A stretch of 64,000 bases of DNA from Candidatus Omnitrophota bacterium. GTDB lineage: Bacteria > Omnitrophota > Gorgyraeia > 2-02-FULL-51-18. Each line of letters starts with the position of its first letter. The first letter of the stretch is position 1. The DNA is taken from positions 962,001 to 1,026,000 of the forward strand of contig JAJVIE010000003.1 in assembly GCA_022072175.1 (NCBI GenBank), written 5' to 3'. A program made the position numbers and the translations under genes. The notes beneath the pieces were generated by a model. The model searched no databases. It was not told where the DNA came from and saw nothing but the letters and a program-made list of their open reading frames with translations. This document shows positions 1 to 6,871 of this stretch, piece by piece.

Positions 1-122
1 ACGGCCTCGTTGGCCCGACCCTCGACCGCCCGCTCCCTCACGCTCACGTGCAACGAACCGTCCGCCCGCACCTGCACCCCCGGGCGCGGGGACCCGGGAC
101 GGACCCGGACCGTCAGTCTCAA
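1..122 (-). CDS. yggU: DUF167/YggU family protein, 3' end cut by the window edge
   Basis: The reverse complement of the first 122 bases reads as an open frame with no stop, starting TTG-AGA-CTG. The translation contains VRVRPGS near the start and the segment VEGRANEAV about residues 32-40. These match the conserved N-terminal strand and the 'EGKAN' signature of the small DUF167/YggU family, whose function is unknown. The TTG start overlaps the yggT stop codon by two bases. YggU very often follows YggT, so the context agrees. Only about 40 codons are visible and the C-terminus lies outside the window. The family call rests on two motifs and on position, not on the full protein. Confidence 0.7.
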   Translation of the reverse strand, partial: MRLTVRVRPGSPRPGVQVRADGSLHVSVRERAVEGRANEA

Positions 123-418
123 CCGAGACGTACGGCCAGGCCGATCAGCGTCTGGACCAGGAAGATCTCGAGAAAATAGATGATCAGGATCGCGATGAAC
201 ACCGACACGTCGATCCCGATCTTCCAGACAGGGATCCAAGCCCTGAGCGGCCTCAACACCGGCTCGGTCACGTTGTAGATGAACTGCACGATCGGATTGG
301 ACGGGTCCGGACTCACCCAGCTCAGCAATGCCCGGATCACCAGGAGCCACCAGTAGGTCTTGAGCACGAGCCCCAGCACCAGGGCCATGGCGTTGAGCAG
401 GTTAGCGAGAACGAACAT
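119..418 (-). CDS. yggT: YggT family integral membrane protein
   Basis: A 99-residue membrane protein with hydrophobic segments at about residues 3-30 and 68-92. Between them is the family signature RALLSWVSPDPSNP followed by the P-V-L-R-P-L-R-x-W-I-P element (about residues 29-63). YggT/CCB3 proteins are linked to membrane protein or cytochrome biogenesis and osmotic response, but no reaction is known. The ATG overlaps the proC stop (ATGA), so translation is probably coupled. The order yggS-proC-yggT-yggU is widely conserved next to cell-division clusters. The length is normal for a single-repeat YggT. Identity is secure; role is not. Confidence 0.9.
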   Translation of the reverse strand: MFVLANLLNAMALVLGLVLKTYWWLLVIRALLSWVSPDPSNPIVQFIYNVTEPVLRPLRAWIPVWKIGIDVSVFIAILIIYFLEIFLVQTLIGLAVRLG

Positions 419-1251
419 CAGGACCTCCCTTCGCTGAGCTCACGTGAGCGGCGATGAGCCGCCTTGACCGCTTCCTGGACGACCTTGCCGAAACCGAGTC
501 TTTTGAAGGTCTTGAGCGCCGCCTCGGTCGTACCGCCTTTGGAGGCCACCTTGGCGATGAGGTCCTCGGGGTCCTCCCAGGTCTGCATCATCACGCGGCC
601 GCTGCCGAGCGCGGTGTGATAGGCGAGCTTCTTGGCCGTGTCGGCTTTCATGCCCATCTCATAGGCGGACTCGATGAGCTTCTCGGCCAACAGGAAGAAG
701 TACGCGGGCCCCGAACCGCTGATGGCCGTGACCAGATCCAGCATCTTCTCGGGCACAGGCACCACCTCACCGAAAGCCGCCAGCACCGCCTCGGCGATCT
801 TGCGGTGCTTGGCCGTCGCGTGGCGTCCGACGCTGTAGGCGGAGATGCCCTGACCGACCTGCGCGGGCATGTTGGGCATGACGCGAATGACCGGCAGGGG
901 CTTCTTGAAGTGCTTTTCGATCCCGGAGATCGTCACACCGGCAGCGATGGAGACGACGAGCGCTCCGGCAGGCAGACCGCTGGAGACCTCCGCGCACACC
1001 TCAGGCAGCGTTTGCGGCTTGACGGCCAAGATGACGACGTCCGCAAGCGACACGGCCTGGCGGCTCGTCTTGGCCGCGCGGATGTTGGCGTCCTTCTTGA
1101 GCAGAGCGATCTTCTTGGGGTCCGGATCGTAGACGCTGATGTACTGCGGATACACGGACTTGTCCACGAGCCCCCGCACGAGCGCCTGGCCCATGTTACC
1201 GGCCCCCAGCACCGCGATCCTCACTCCCGAGAGCACGGTCTTGGCGCTCAT
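418..1251 (-). CDS. proC: pyrroline-5-carboxylate reductase
   Basis: A 277-residue enzyme for the last step of proline synthesis, reduction of 1-pyrroline-5-carboxylate to proline with NAD(P)H in the cytoplasm. The N-terminal Rossmann motif GAGNMG lies at residues 16-21. The C-terminal dimerisation domain shows ISGSGPAYFF and the later SKGGTTEAAL element typical of ProC. An upstream in-frame start exists. I chose the ATG at 1251 because it overlaps the yggS stop as ATGA and gives the usual family length and a clean N-terminus. Downstream it overlaps yggT by four bases. Nothing looks broken or unusual. Confidence 0.95.
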   Translation of the reverse strand: MSAKTVLSGVRIAVLGAGNMGQALVRGLVDKSVYPQYISVYDPDPKKIALLKKDANIRAAKTSRQAVSLADVVILAVKPQTLPEVCAEVSSGLPAGALVVSIAAGVTISGIEKHFKKPLPVIRVMPNMPAQVGQGISAYSVGRHATAKHRKIAEAVLAAFGEVVPVPEKMLDLVTAISGSGPAYFFLLAEKLIESAYEMGMKADTAKKLAYHTALGSGRVMMQTWEDPEDLIAKVASKGGTTEAALKTFKRLGFGKVVQEAVKAAHRRSRELSEGRS

Positions 1252-1928
1252 CTGAAAAGCGCCCTTCCGATGCGCACCATGTTCGCCCCCTCCTCCACCG
1301 CGATCTGGTAGTCGTCGCTCATGCCCATGGACAGTGTTTTCATTTCGACCGTAGGGTACTTGAGCCCTTTGCACACGATAAAAAGCCCCTTCAGTTTCTT
1401 GAAAGCCTCCCGACGCGGAGCGGTGTCCTCCGTATTGGGCGCCATGCCCATGAGCCCCTCGATCTTGAGCGCGGGCAGAGCGGCGATCTGACCGACGACG
1501 CCATACAGCTCATCCGGACTGAAGCCGTGCTTCTGCTCCTCGCCGGAGACGTTGACCTCGAGAAGGATGCGCAGGGTCTTATTGAGGGCCTGCGCCTCTT
1601 GGGAGAGCTTCTGCGCGAGCTTAAGACTGTCGACCGACTGCACGACACTGAAGAGCTCGGCTGCGGTCTTGGCTTTGTTGGTCTGCAGGTGTCCGATCAT
1701 GTGCCACTCGGCGGGCACGCCCAGAGCCGCGGTCTTCTCTTCGGCCTCCTGGACACGATTTTCACCCAGACCGCACAGACCCGCCTCGACGGCCTCGCGG
1801 ATACGCTCGGCTTTGACGCCCTTGGTGACGGCGATCAGCTGGACATCGGACCCTTTCCGCCCCGTCTTGGCCGCTGCGGCGTCGATGTTGGATCGGATCT
1901 CGTTGAGGTTGTCGAGCACGGAAGGCAT
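1248..1928 (-). CDS. yggS: YggS/PROSC family pyridoxal phosphate homeostasis protein
   Basis: A 226-residue PLP-binding protein of the alanine racemase N-terminal fold. It has no established reaction and buffers the cellular PLP pool. The PLP lysine is in AVTKGV (K36, the same number as in E. coli YggS). MIGHLQTNK, SLSMGMSDD and VRIGRALF near the C-terminus are the other family marks. An in-frame GTG at 1937 lies within the Shine-Dalgarno stretch (AGGTGAGG), so the ATG at 1928 is the likelier start. It is the first gene of the yggS-proC-yggT-yggU group. The about 105 bp upstream, to the end of the UDP-glucose dehydrogenase gene, shows only a weak promoter-like pattern. Confidence 0.93.
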   Translation of the reverse strand: MPSVLDNLNEIRSNIDAAAAKTGRKGSDVQLIAVTKGVKAERIREAVEAGLCGLGENRVQEAEEKTAALGVPAEWHMIGHLQTNKAKTAAELFSVVQSVDSLKLAQKLSQEAQALNKTLRILLEVNVSGEEQKHGFSPDELYGVVGQIAALPALKIEGLMGMAPNTEDTAPRREAFKKLKGLFIVCKGLKYPTVEMKTLSMGMSDDYQIAVEEGANMVRIGRALFR

Positions 1929-2033
1929 GGGCCTCACCTGTAGTGGGAGCGTAAACGAAACGCTAATCTAGCATACCCACTCCCGAACCGCAAGGAAGCG
2001 GCCGGACGAAATCACTCCGATCCCCCCATCCAT

Positions 2034-3326
2034 TTACGACCGCCCTATGGACGCGTACCGGAACCCGAGCTTCTTCATCTTGCCGGGGTCGTAGATGTTG
2101 CGGCCGTCCACGACGACCGGCTGTTTCAGGAGCTTCTTGAGCTTCACCAGATCCAGCTCCTTGAATTCGTTCCACTCCGTCAGGATGAGCAGGGCATCCG
2201 CTCCCTTGGCGCAGGTGTAGGCATCCTTGGTGTAGGTGATGTCCTTCAGGCAGTCCTTGGCCCTCTCCATGGCATGGGGGTCATAGGCCCTGACCTTGGC
2301 TCCCTGGGCCTGCAGGGCCTCGATGATGTCGATGGCGGGGGCGAATCTCATGTCGTCGGTGTTGGGCTTGAAGGCCAGTCCCAGGACAGCCAGGGTCTTG
2401 CCGTTGACGTTCCAGAGGGCCTCCTCCACCTTCTTGAGGTACAGCTTCTTCTGGCCGTCGTTGATGCGCTCGACGGCCTTCAGGAGCTCGAAGTCGTACC
2501 CCAGCTTCTCGGCGATGCGGATGAAGGCCGACAGGTCCTTGGGGAAGCAGAAGCCCCCGAATCCGATGCCGGCGTTCAGGAAGGACTTGCCGATCCTCTT
2601 GTCCAGGCCCATGCCCAGGGCCACCTGCTCCACATCGGCCCCCGCGGCCTCGCAGATGTTGGAGATGGCGTTGATGAAGGAGATCTTGGTGGCCAGGAAC
2701 GAGTTGGAGGCGTGCTTGATGATCTCAGCGGACTTGATGTCCGTCAGGACCAGCTGACCTCCCAGGGGCTTATAGAGCTCGGAGAGGAGCTTCTTGGCCT
2801 TCTCCGACTCCACTCCCAGCACCACCCGGTCCGGGTGCATGAAGTCACTGATGGCGGTTCCTTCCCTCAAGAACTCGGGGTTGGAGGCCACATCGAACTG
2901 GGCGCCCTTCTTGGCGTAGTGCTTGACGGTGTCCTTGATCTTGTGGCCGGTCTGGACGGGGACGGTGCTCTTCTCGACGATGACGGTGTATCCCCCCAGG
3001 TTCTTGGCGATCTTCTGGGCGACGTCCTCGACGAAGGAGAGGTCCGCTTCCCCGTTGGGACGGGGCGGGGTGCCGACGGCGATGAAGACCACTTCCGACT
3101 TCTTGGTGGCGGAGGCGATGTCGGTGGTGAAGGACAGTCTCTTCTTCTTGACGGCGTCCTTGACCAGCTCCTCCAAGCCCGGCTCATAGATAGGGATGCC
3201 GCCGGAGCGGAGCATCTGGATCTTCTTGGGGTCGTTGTCGACGCAGACGACCTCATTGCCGAGGCTGGCGAAGCAGGCGCCCGTGACGAGACCGACATAA
3301 CCGGAGCCGATGACGGAGATCTTCAA
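2034..3326 (-). CDS. ugd: UDP-glucose 6-dehydrogenase
   Basis: A 430-residue enzyme that oxidises UDP-glucose to UDP-glucuronate with two NAD+, a precursor for surface polysaccharide. The NAD-binding motif GSGYVG is at residues 7-12. The catalytic cysteine is in GFGGFCFPKD (about residue 260). The segment SNPEFLREG and the C-terminal UDP-binding domain are present. The start is a TTG preceded by a strong GAGAGGTGG at good spacing; upstream reading frame lies inside the epimerase gene. Codon choice differs from the neighbours: 6 of 14 arginines are AGA/AGG, and Ala/Pro codons favour GCC/CCC. This hints at a separate origin. It sits 13 bp after the epimerase gene, and together they suggest UDP-GlcA then UDP-GalA synthesis. 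Confidence 0.95.
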   Translation of the reverse strand: MKISVIGSGYVGLVTGACFASLGNEVVCVDNDPKKIQMLRSGGIPIYEPGLEELVKDAVKKKRLSFTTDIASATKKSEVVFIAVGTPPRPNGEADLSFVEDVAQKIAKNLGGYTVIVEKSTVPVQTGHKIKDTVKHYAKKGAQFDVASNPEFLREGTAISDFMHPDRVVLGVESEKAKKLLSELYKPLGGQLVLTDIKSAEIIKHASNSFLATKISFINAISNICEAAGADVEQVALGMGLDKRIGKSFLNAGIGFGGFCFPKDLSAFIRIAEKLGYDFELLKAVERINDGQKKLYLKKVEEALWNVNGKTLAVLGLAFKPNTDDMRFAPAIDIIEALQAQGAKVRAYDPHAMERAKDCLKDITYTKDAYTCAKGADALLILTEWNEFKELDLVKLKKLLKQPVVVDGRNIYDPGKMKKLGFRYASIGRS

Positions 3327-3339
3327 TACACCCACCTCT

Positions 3340-4311
3340 CTATTGAACGTGGACCTTCGATAGCCATGAGCGGTTTTCAAGATACCACCGCACCGAATCC
3401 CGGAGACCCGCTTCAAGAGCGGTCTTGGACTTCCATCCCAGCAACTTTCGGGCCTGAGTGACATCCGCCCACGTTGCGTCCATATCGGCGACATGTTTGG
3501 GCAAGAAGTTGAACTGGGCTTTTTTGCCAAGTTCCTTCTCGATGAGGCGGATGGCGTACATTAGCTTCTCAGGTCTGTTGCCGCCCAGATTGACGATCTG
3601 ATAACCCTTTAGCTTGAGGGCGCGCACCGTACCCTCGGCGATATCGGATACATGGGTGAAGTCTCTTTTCTGATTACCGTCGCCGAGCAGCTGTAACGGC
3701 TGACCCTCATCGATCCACTTGATGAAGCGAAAGATGCTCATATCAGGCCTGCCTGCGGGCCCGTACACCGTGAAGTATCGCAGGATCGTGACGTCCATGC
3801 GGTACAGATGATGATAGGTGTAGCACATCGCTTCAGCGGCCTTCTTGCTTGCCGCGTAAGGAGAGATGGGTGTATTGACCGGCAAAGACTCCTTGAACGG
3901 CATTTTCTGACCAGCGTACAGCGACGAGGTCGACGCGAGGATGAATTTCTTCACACCGCTCCGGCGAGCCGCTTCGAGGAGGTTGAGCGTGCCATGGCCG
4001 TTGGTGGTCATGTAGACGTAGGGGTTCTCCATGCTGTAGCGGACACCCGCACGAGCGGCGAGATTGACCACGGCCGAGAAACGATGCTTCCTGAAAAGGC
4101 GATCTACCCCGGTGCGATCCTCGATATCCCCCTTCACGAACTTGAAGCCTCCCCGCCCCTTCAGCCCGGCGAGTCGATGGACCTTGACCCGCGTGTCATA
4201 GTAATCGTTCATATTGTCGATCCCAACGACCTGGACTCCTTTGTCCAGTAGCAACTGACTGACGCGCGAGGCGATAAATCCGGCAGCGCCGGTCACGAGC
4301 ACTTTACTCAT
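3340..4311 (-). CDS. NAD-dependent epimerase/dehydratase, probably UDP-glucuronate 4-epimerase
   Basis: A 323-residue extended short-chain dehydrogenase. The N-terminal nucleotide-binding motif is TGAAGFIA (residues 7-14; the usual last Gly is Ala). The catalytic Tyr-Lys pair is in SPYAASKKAAE (about 145-155), and the sugar-nucleotide region includes RYFTVYGPAGRPDM and KRDFTHVSDIAEG. The DNMNDYYDTRVK segment after the first NAD-binding strands is typical of CapI/GAE-type UDP-glucuronate 4-epimerases. The adjacent UDP-glucose dehydrogenase would supply that substrate. The exact sugar is inferred. I chose the ATG at 4311 (GAGGGTG six bases upstream) over a TTG at 4329 that overlaps the previous stop. 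Confidence 0.85.
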   Translation of the reverse strand: MSKVLVTGAAGFIASRVSQLLLDKGVQVVGIDNMNDYYDTRVKVHRLAGLKGRGGFKFVKGDIEDRTGVDRLFRKHRFSAVVNLAARAGVRYSMENPYVYMTTNGHGTLNLLEAARRSGVKKFILASTSSLYAGQKMPFKESLPVNTPISPYAASKKAAEAMCYTYHHLYRMDVTILRYFTVYGPAGRPDMSIFRFIKWIDEGQPLQLLGDGNQKRDFTHVSDIAEGTVRALKLKGYQIVNLGGNRPEKLMYAIRLIEKELGKKAQFNFLPKHVADMDATWADVTQARKLLGWKSKTALEAGLRDSVRWYLENRSWLSKVHVQ

Positions 4312-4325
4312 CGAAGCACCCTCGC

Positions 4326-4685
4326 TCAAAATTGACTCGTCCGTAAGAGGACCAGCGTGCAGGCTTCTAGCGTTTGGATACCGGCCTGGCCGACTGCCTG
4401 GGCCAGCGCCGGATTCTCGGCTCCGGGGTTGAAGATCACCCGACGGGGTTTGAGCGCGAGGATCTGGTCCTGCAGCTGTGTGGACACGGCCGCCGATACG
4501 TACAGAGTCAGCGTATCCACCGGCTCGGAGATCTCGCCCAAGGTCCGGTAGACCTTCAGACCCTCTACTTCCCCGCCTTTGGGATGGACCGGGAACACAC
4601 GATGCCCCTTCTCTAGCAGGAACCGCACGGCCTTGTTGGAGTACTTCTCGGGATCGGCGGAGGCGCCGAGCACCGCGGTGTTCAT
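4326..4685 (-). CDS. CoA-binding (YccU-like) protein
   Basis: A 119-residue single-domain CoA-binding protein with a Rossmann-like fold, as in YccU and the N-terminus of acyl-CoA synthetases. Visible marks are VLGASADPEKYSN near the N-terminus, VFPVHPKG around residues 30-37 and the IFNPGAENP motif in the C-terminal half. The family probably binds CoA, but no reaction is known. The ATG at 4685 overlaps the stop of the preceding thiamine-binding gene as ATGA. Upstream in-frame sequence is a Pro/Arg-rich shadow of that gene and was left out. It ends 14 bp before the epimerase start. Confidence 0.85.
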   Translation of the reverse strand: MNTAVLGASADPEKYSNKAVRFLLEKGHRVFPVHPKGGEVEGLKVYRTLGEISEPVDTLTLYVSAAVSTQLQDQILALKPRRVIFNPGAENPALAQAVGQAGIQTLEACTLVLLRTSQF

Positions 4686-4987
4686 GTGCGGACCGTACGC
4701 CCGAGGATGCTTTCCACGGCGCGGACCTTGTGGTCGAGCCGGCGGCGGCGGTCCTTGCGCTCGTCGATGCTGATCGTGACGATGATCCGCTCGCTGTCCT
4801 TGAGCGCGCGGTCCCGCAGGCGGCGGACCAGGCGCATCACCGGGTCCCACTCCCCCTCGACGACGGTCCCCATCGAGGTCAGGCGATAGTCGAGACCACT
4901 GCGGTCGACGAGGTCCACCAGAGCGGAGACGGGTTTGGAGAGACTGGCCCCTTTTCCGAGGGGGTAGACGGAGATCTGGGCGATCAT
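4682..4987 (-). CDS. MTH1187/YkoF-type thiamine-binding family protein
   Basis: A 101-residue protein of the MTH1187 family (DUF77), small ferredoxin-like proteins that bind thiamine or related ligands. The N-terminus runs MIAQISVYPLGKG. The middle has YRLTSMGTVVEGEWDPVM, with the conserved TxMGTxxEG-type loop, and the C-terminus is basic (ERKDRRRRLDHKVRAV). The start is firm: AGGAGGTGCCC directly precedes the ATG at 4987. It is overlapped by the next gene (ATGA) and starts 40 bp after the deformylase gene. No thiamine transport or synthesis gene is in view to support a specific role. Confidence 0.85.
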   Translation of the reverse strand: MIAQISVYPLGKGASLSKPVSALVDLVDRSGLDYRLTSMGTVVEGEWDPVMRLVRRLRDRALKDSERIIVTISIDERKDRRRRLDHKVRAVESILGRTVRT

Positions 4988-5014
4988 GGGCACCTCCTGA
5001 CAGAGGGCCATTCT

Positions 5015-5038
5015 AGCACGACCGGGGCTAGTCGTGCT
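5015..5038. repeat. 8-bp inverted repeat at the deformylase stop codon
   Basis: The sequence AGCACGAC, eight bases, then its exact complement GTCGTGCT. It spans the last codons and stop of the deformylase gene. On the minus strand no T-run follows, so it is not a standard intrinsic terminator. It could protect an mRNA end or be chance. Confidence 0.35.
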
Positions 5039-5576
5039 CCTTGACCGTCAGGCCGAGCTGACGGTTGAATTCATTGAGGTGCATCCAGTGGTTCAGGTCC
5101 TTCATGCGGTCCATGTAGAAGAACCCGTTCAAGTGGTCCGTCTCATGCTGGATGACCCGCGCGTGAAAGCCGCTCACCTTGCGCTTGATCTTGCGTCCCG
5201 ACTCGTCCATGGCCTCGTACACCACCCACTTGGCCCGTGCCACAAGTCCCCGGTAGCCGGGGATGCTGAGACAACCTTCCCAGTCCTCTTCGGTCTTCTT
5301 GGAGTACTGCACGATGCGGAGATTGAGCAGGCGCTCGAGCTTGAAGCTGTCGGAGCTGGGATAGCGCGCGCCGGTACGGTTCTCGAGCACCGCCGCGCGG
5401 ATGGGCAGACCGATCTGATTGGCGGCCAACCCCACGCCGTTCTGCTTGCGCATGGTGTCGACCATCACGTCCAGGAACTGCTTGAGCGCTTCTTCCTTGA
5501 AAGCCTTATGAGGGACGGAGGCGCATTTCTGGCGCAGGACCGGGTGGCCGATCTTGCAGACCGGAGCGGCGGGCAT
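5028..5576 (-). CDS. def: peptide deformylase
   Basis: A 182-residue metalloenzyme that removes the formyl group from the N-terminal fMet of new proteins. All three catalytic motifs are intact: GVGLAANQIG at residues 47-56, EGCLSIPG with the metal-ligand Cys at 102, and HETDH at 144-148 with two metal-binding His and the catalytic Glu. Its ATG follows directly after the stop of the small CxxCFG protein, so it is cotranscribed with the cytochrome oxidase genes. No methionyl-tRNA formyltransferase gene is adjacent, although def is often paired with fmt elsewhere. Confidence 0.96.
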   Translation of the reverse strand: MPAAPVCKIGHPVLRQKCASVPHKAFKEEALKQFLDVMVDTMRKQNGVGLAANQIGLPIRAAVLENRTGARYPSSDSFKLERLLNLRIVQYSKKTEEDWEGCLSIPGYRGLVARAKWVVYEAMDESGRKIKRKVSGFHARVIQHETDHLNGFFYMDRMKDLNHWMHLNEFNRQLGLTVKEHD

Positions 5577-5756
5577 CTACAACTCGAGTCTTTTGGCGCG
5601 CCGGGCCCAGCTCACCCCGGTCCAGGCGATGGCCGAGAGGATCGTGGCGATGAGACCGAGCATGACCCACAGCGCGGGGACGATGCCGCGGTTGACCTCG
5701 GCGGCCGGGTCGCCGAAGCAGACCGAGCAGGCGACGGCCGAGAGCAGACTGCTCAA
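5577..5756 (-). CDS. small membrane protein with a CxxCFG motif, cytochrome oxidase cluster
   Basis: A 59-residue protein with a TTG start that overlaps the preceding stop as TTGA. Residues 8-16 read VACSVCFGD, giving a Cys-x2-Cys pair right at the start of the predicted exported segment. A membrane helix follows at about 27-48, then a basic end (WARRAKRLEL). Small proteins with this CxxCFG-DP pattern occur next to cytochrome c oxidase genes in several phyla, as I recall. Their function is unknown, and copper or haem handling is only a guess. A longer upstream frame would overlap the previous gene by 130 bp and lacks family features. Confidence 0.6.
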   Translation of the reverse strand: MSSLLSAVACSVCFGDPAAEVNRGIVPALWVMLGLIATILSAIAWTGVSWARRAKRLEL

Positions 5757-5956
5757 CGCGTGAGGCCCTTCTGCTTGGAGACGAACCACTTGAGGTACAC
5801 CACGAGCGCCACAGCGACGGCCAGCGACAGCCACCCGAGCCCGGAGTGGAGCGGCTGGTCCTTGACCCCGGGAGTCTGAAGGCTCCATACGGCGTAGCCG
5901 ATGCTCAGCACGAGAGCGCAGACGATGAAGAAGATGTGCACGATCCTCAGGGACAT
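5753..5956 (-). CDS. small two-helix membrane protein in the cytochrome oxidase operon
   Basis: A 67-residue protein with membrane helices at about residues 4-26 (IVHIFFIVCALVLSIGYAV) and 42-60, joined by a loop and ending in a basic tail. I do not recognise a named family. It lies 19 bp after ctaF and overlaps the CxxCFG gene by four bases, so it is made with the oxidase subunits and may help assemble or stabilise them. Base and codon use match the neighbours. Confidence 0.65.
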   Translation of the reverse strand: MSLRIVHIFFIVCALVLSIGYAVWSLQTPGVKDQPLHSGLGWLSLAVAVALVVYLKWFVSKQKGLTR

Positions 5957-5975
5957 ATGTGCTCCCCTTCTGCCC

Positions 5976-6263
5976 TTAGTGGTGGAACAGGGGCGGTATG
6001 GTCAACAGGACGATGAAAAAAAAGACCGTAAAACCGAGCAACCAAAGGATGGCCTTCTTCTCGGTGATCAAGTGCATGAAGAACAGCGCCACTAGACCTG
6101 CCTTGACACTGGCCACGGCCAATGCCAGCGCCAGAGCCGGCCCGAAGGACAGGTGCAGGTACGAGATCGCCACGGTGATCACCGTGAGCGCCGCCAGAGC
6201 CGCGAACACGGCGATGTAGGTCCGTACGTGCTTCTTGATCTCGGCTTCGGTGTGTCCGGACAT
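5976..6263 (-). CDS. ctaF: cytochrome c oxidase subunit IV (prokaryotic type)
   Basis: A 95-residue protein with three predicted membrane helices (about 14-34, 40-62 and 70-92). The second has the family pattern ASVKAGLVALFFMHL. Bacterial subunit IV (COX4_pro) is a non-catalytic subunit of haem-copper oxidases. It follows subunit III by 11 bp, the standard order CDEF. The ATG is supported by the AGGAG upstream. No haem or copper ligand is expected and none is seen. Confidence 0.9.
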   Translation of the reverse strand: MSGHTEAEIKKHVRTYIAVFAALAALTVITVAISYLHLSFGPALALALAVASVKAGLVALFFMHLITEKKAILWLLGFTVFFFIVLLTIPPLFHH

Positions 6264-6274
6264 AGCGCTTTCTC

Positions 6275-6871
6275 CTACAGCAGGTAGAGGATCGGGAACA
6301 GGAAGATCCAGACCAGGTCCACGAAATGCCAGTACAGGCCCGCGGCCTCGATCCTGCCGGTGAACTGCTCGGGGTCCTTGTGCCAGAGCTTACTGCCCGG
6401 CAGGAGGAAGTACGCGTTGACGATGATCCCGCCGATCACGTGCAGGCCGTGCAGACCGGTCATCGTGAAGTAGATCGCGTAGAAGGTGCTCTTGGACGGA
6501 TAGATGTGATGCTCGAACTTGTAACCGTACTCGAAGCTCTTGATGACCAGGAACGCCAGGCCCAACAGCACCGTGACCGCCATGTAGAGACGGTACTTCC
6601 CCAGGTCCTTGCGGACGAGGGAGGCCCAGGACAGCACCATCGTCACCGACGAGGTGATGAGGACCATCGTGTTGAGCGTCGCCAGCGGAACATTGAGCAC
6701 CTCGAAACCATGCGGCCAGTTGGTCGAGCCGCCACGGAGCATCACGAGGGCCGAGAACAGCCCTCCGAAGAGCATGATCTCCGAGGCCAGGAAGCACCAG
6801 ACGCCGAGCTTGGAGTTGGTGACCCCGGTGACCGGATGCGGGTGCGAGATGTAGCGGATCTCCGAGGACAT
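6275..6871 (-). CDS. ctaE: cytochrome c oxidase subunit III
   Basis: A 198-residue short-form subunit III with five predicted helices, lacking the first two of mitochondrial COX3, as is common in bacteria. Key stretches are GVWCFLASEIMLFGGLF (about 23-39), with the conserved Glu in a helix, FYAIYFTMTGLHGLHVIGG, and the C-terminal YWHFVDLVWIFLFPILY. The ATG at 6871 overlaps the ctaD stop by one base and has GGAGG seven bases upstream. A GTG one codon earlier is less likely. Subunit III stabilises the catalytic core and does not bind redox centres. Confidence 0.95.
   Translation of the reverse strand: MSSEIRYISHPHPVTGVTNSKLGVWCFLASEIMLFGGLFSALVMLRGGSTNWPHGFEVLNVPLATLNTMVLITSSVTMVLSWASLVRKDLGKYRLYMAVTVLLGLAFLVIKSFEYGYKFEHHIYPSKSTFYAIYFTMTGLHGLHVIGGIIVNAYFLLPGSKLWHKDPEQFTGRIEAAGLYWHFVDLVWIFLFPILYLL

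Noticed and set aside
1929-2033. Promoter or terminator between ugd and yggS
   Set aside because: TTGCGG-17-TAGATT and TATGCT were considered, but matches are only three to four of six; the small CCGC/GCGG stem has no T-run.
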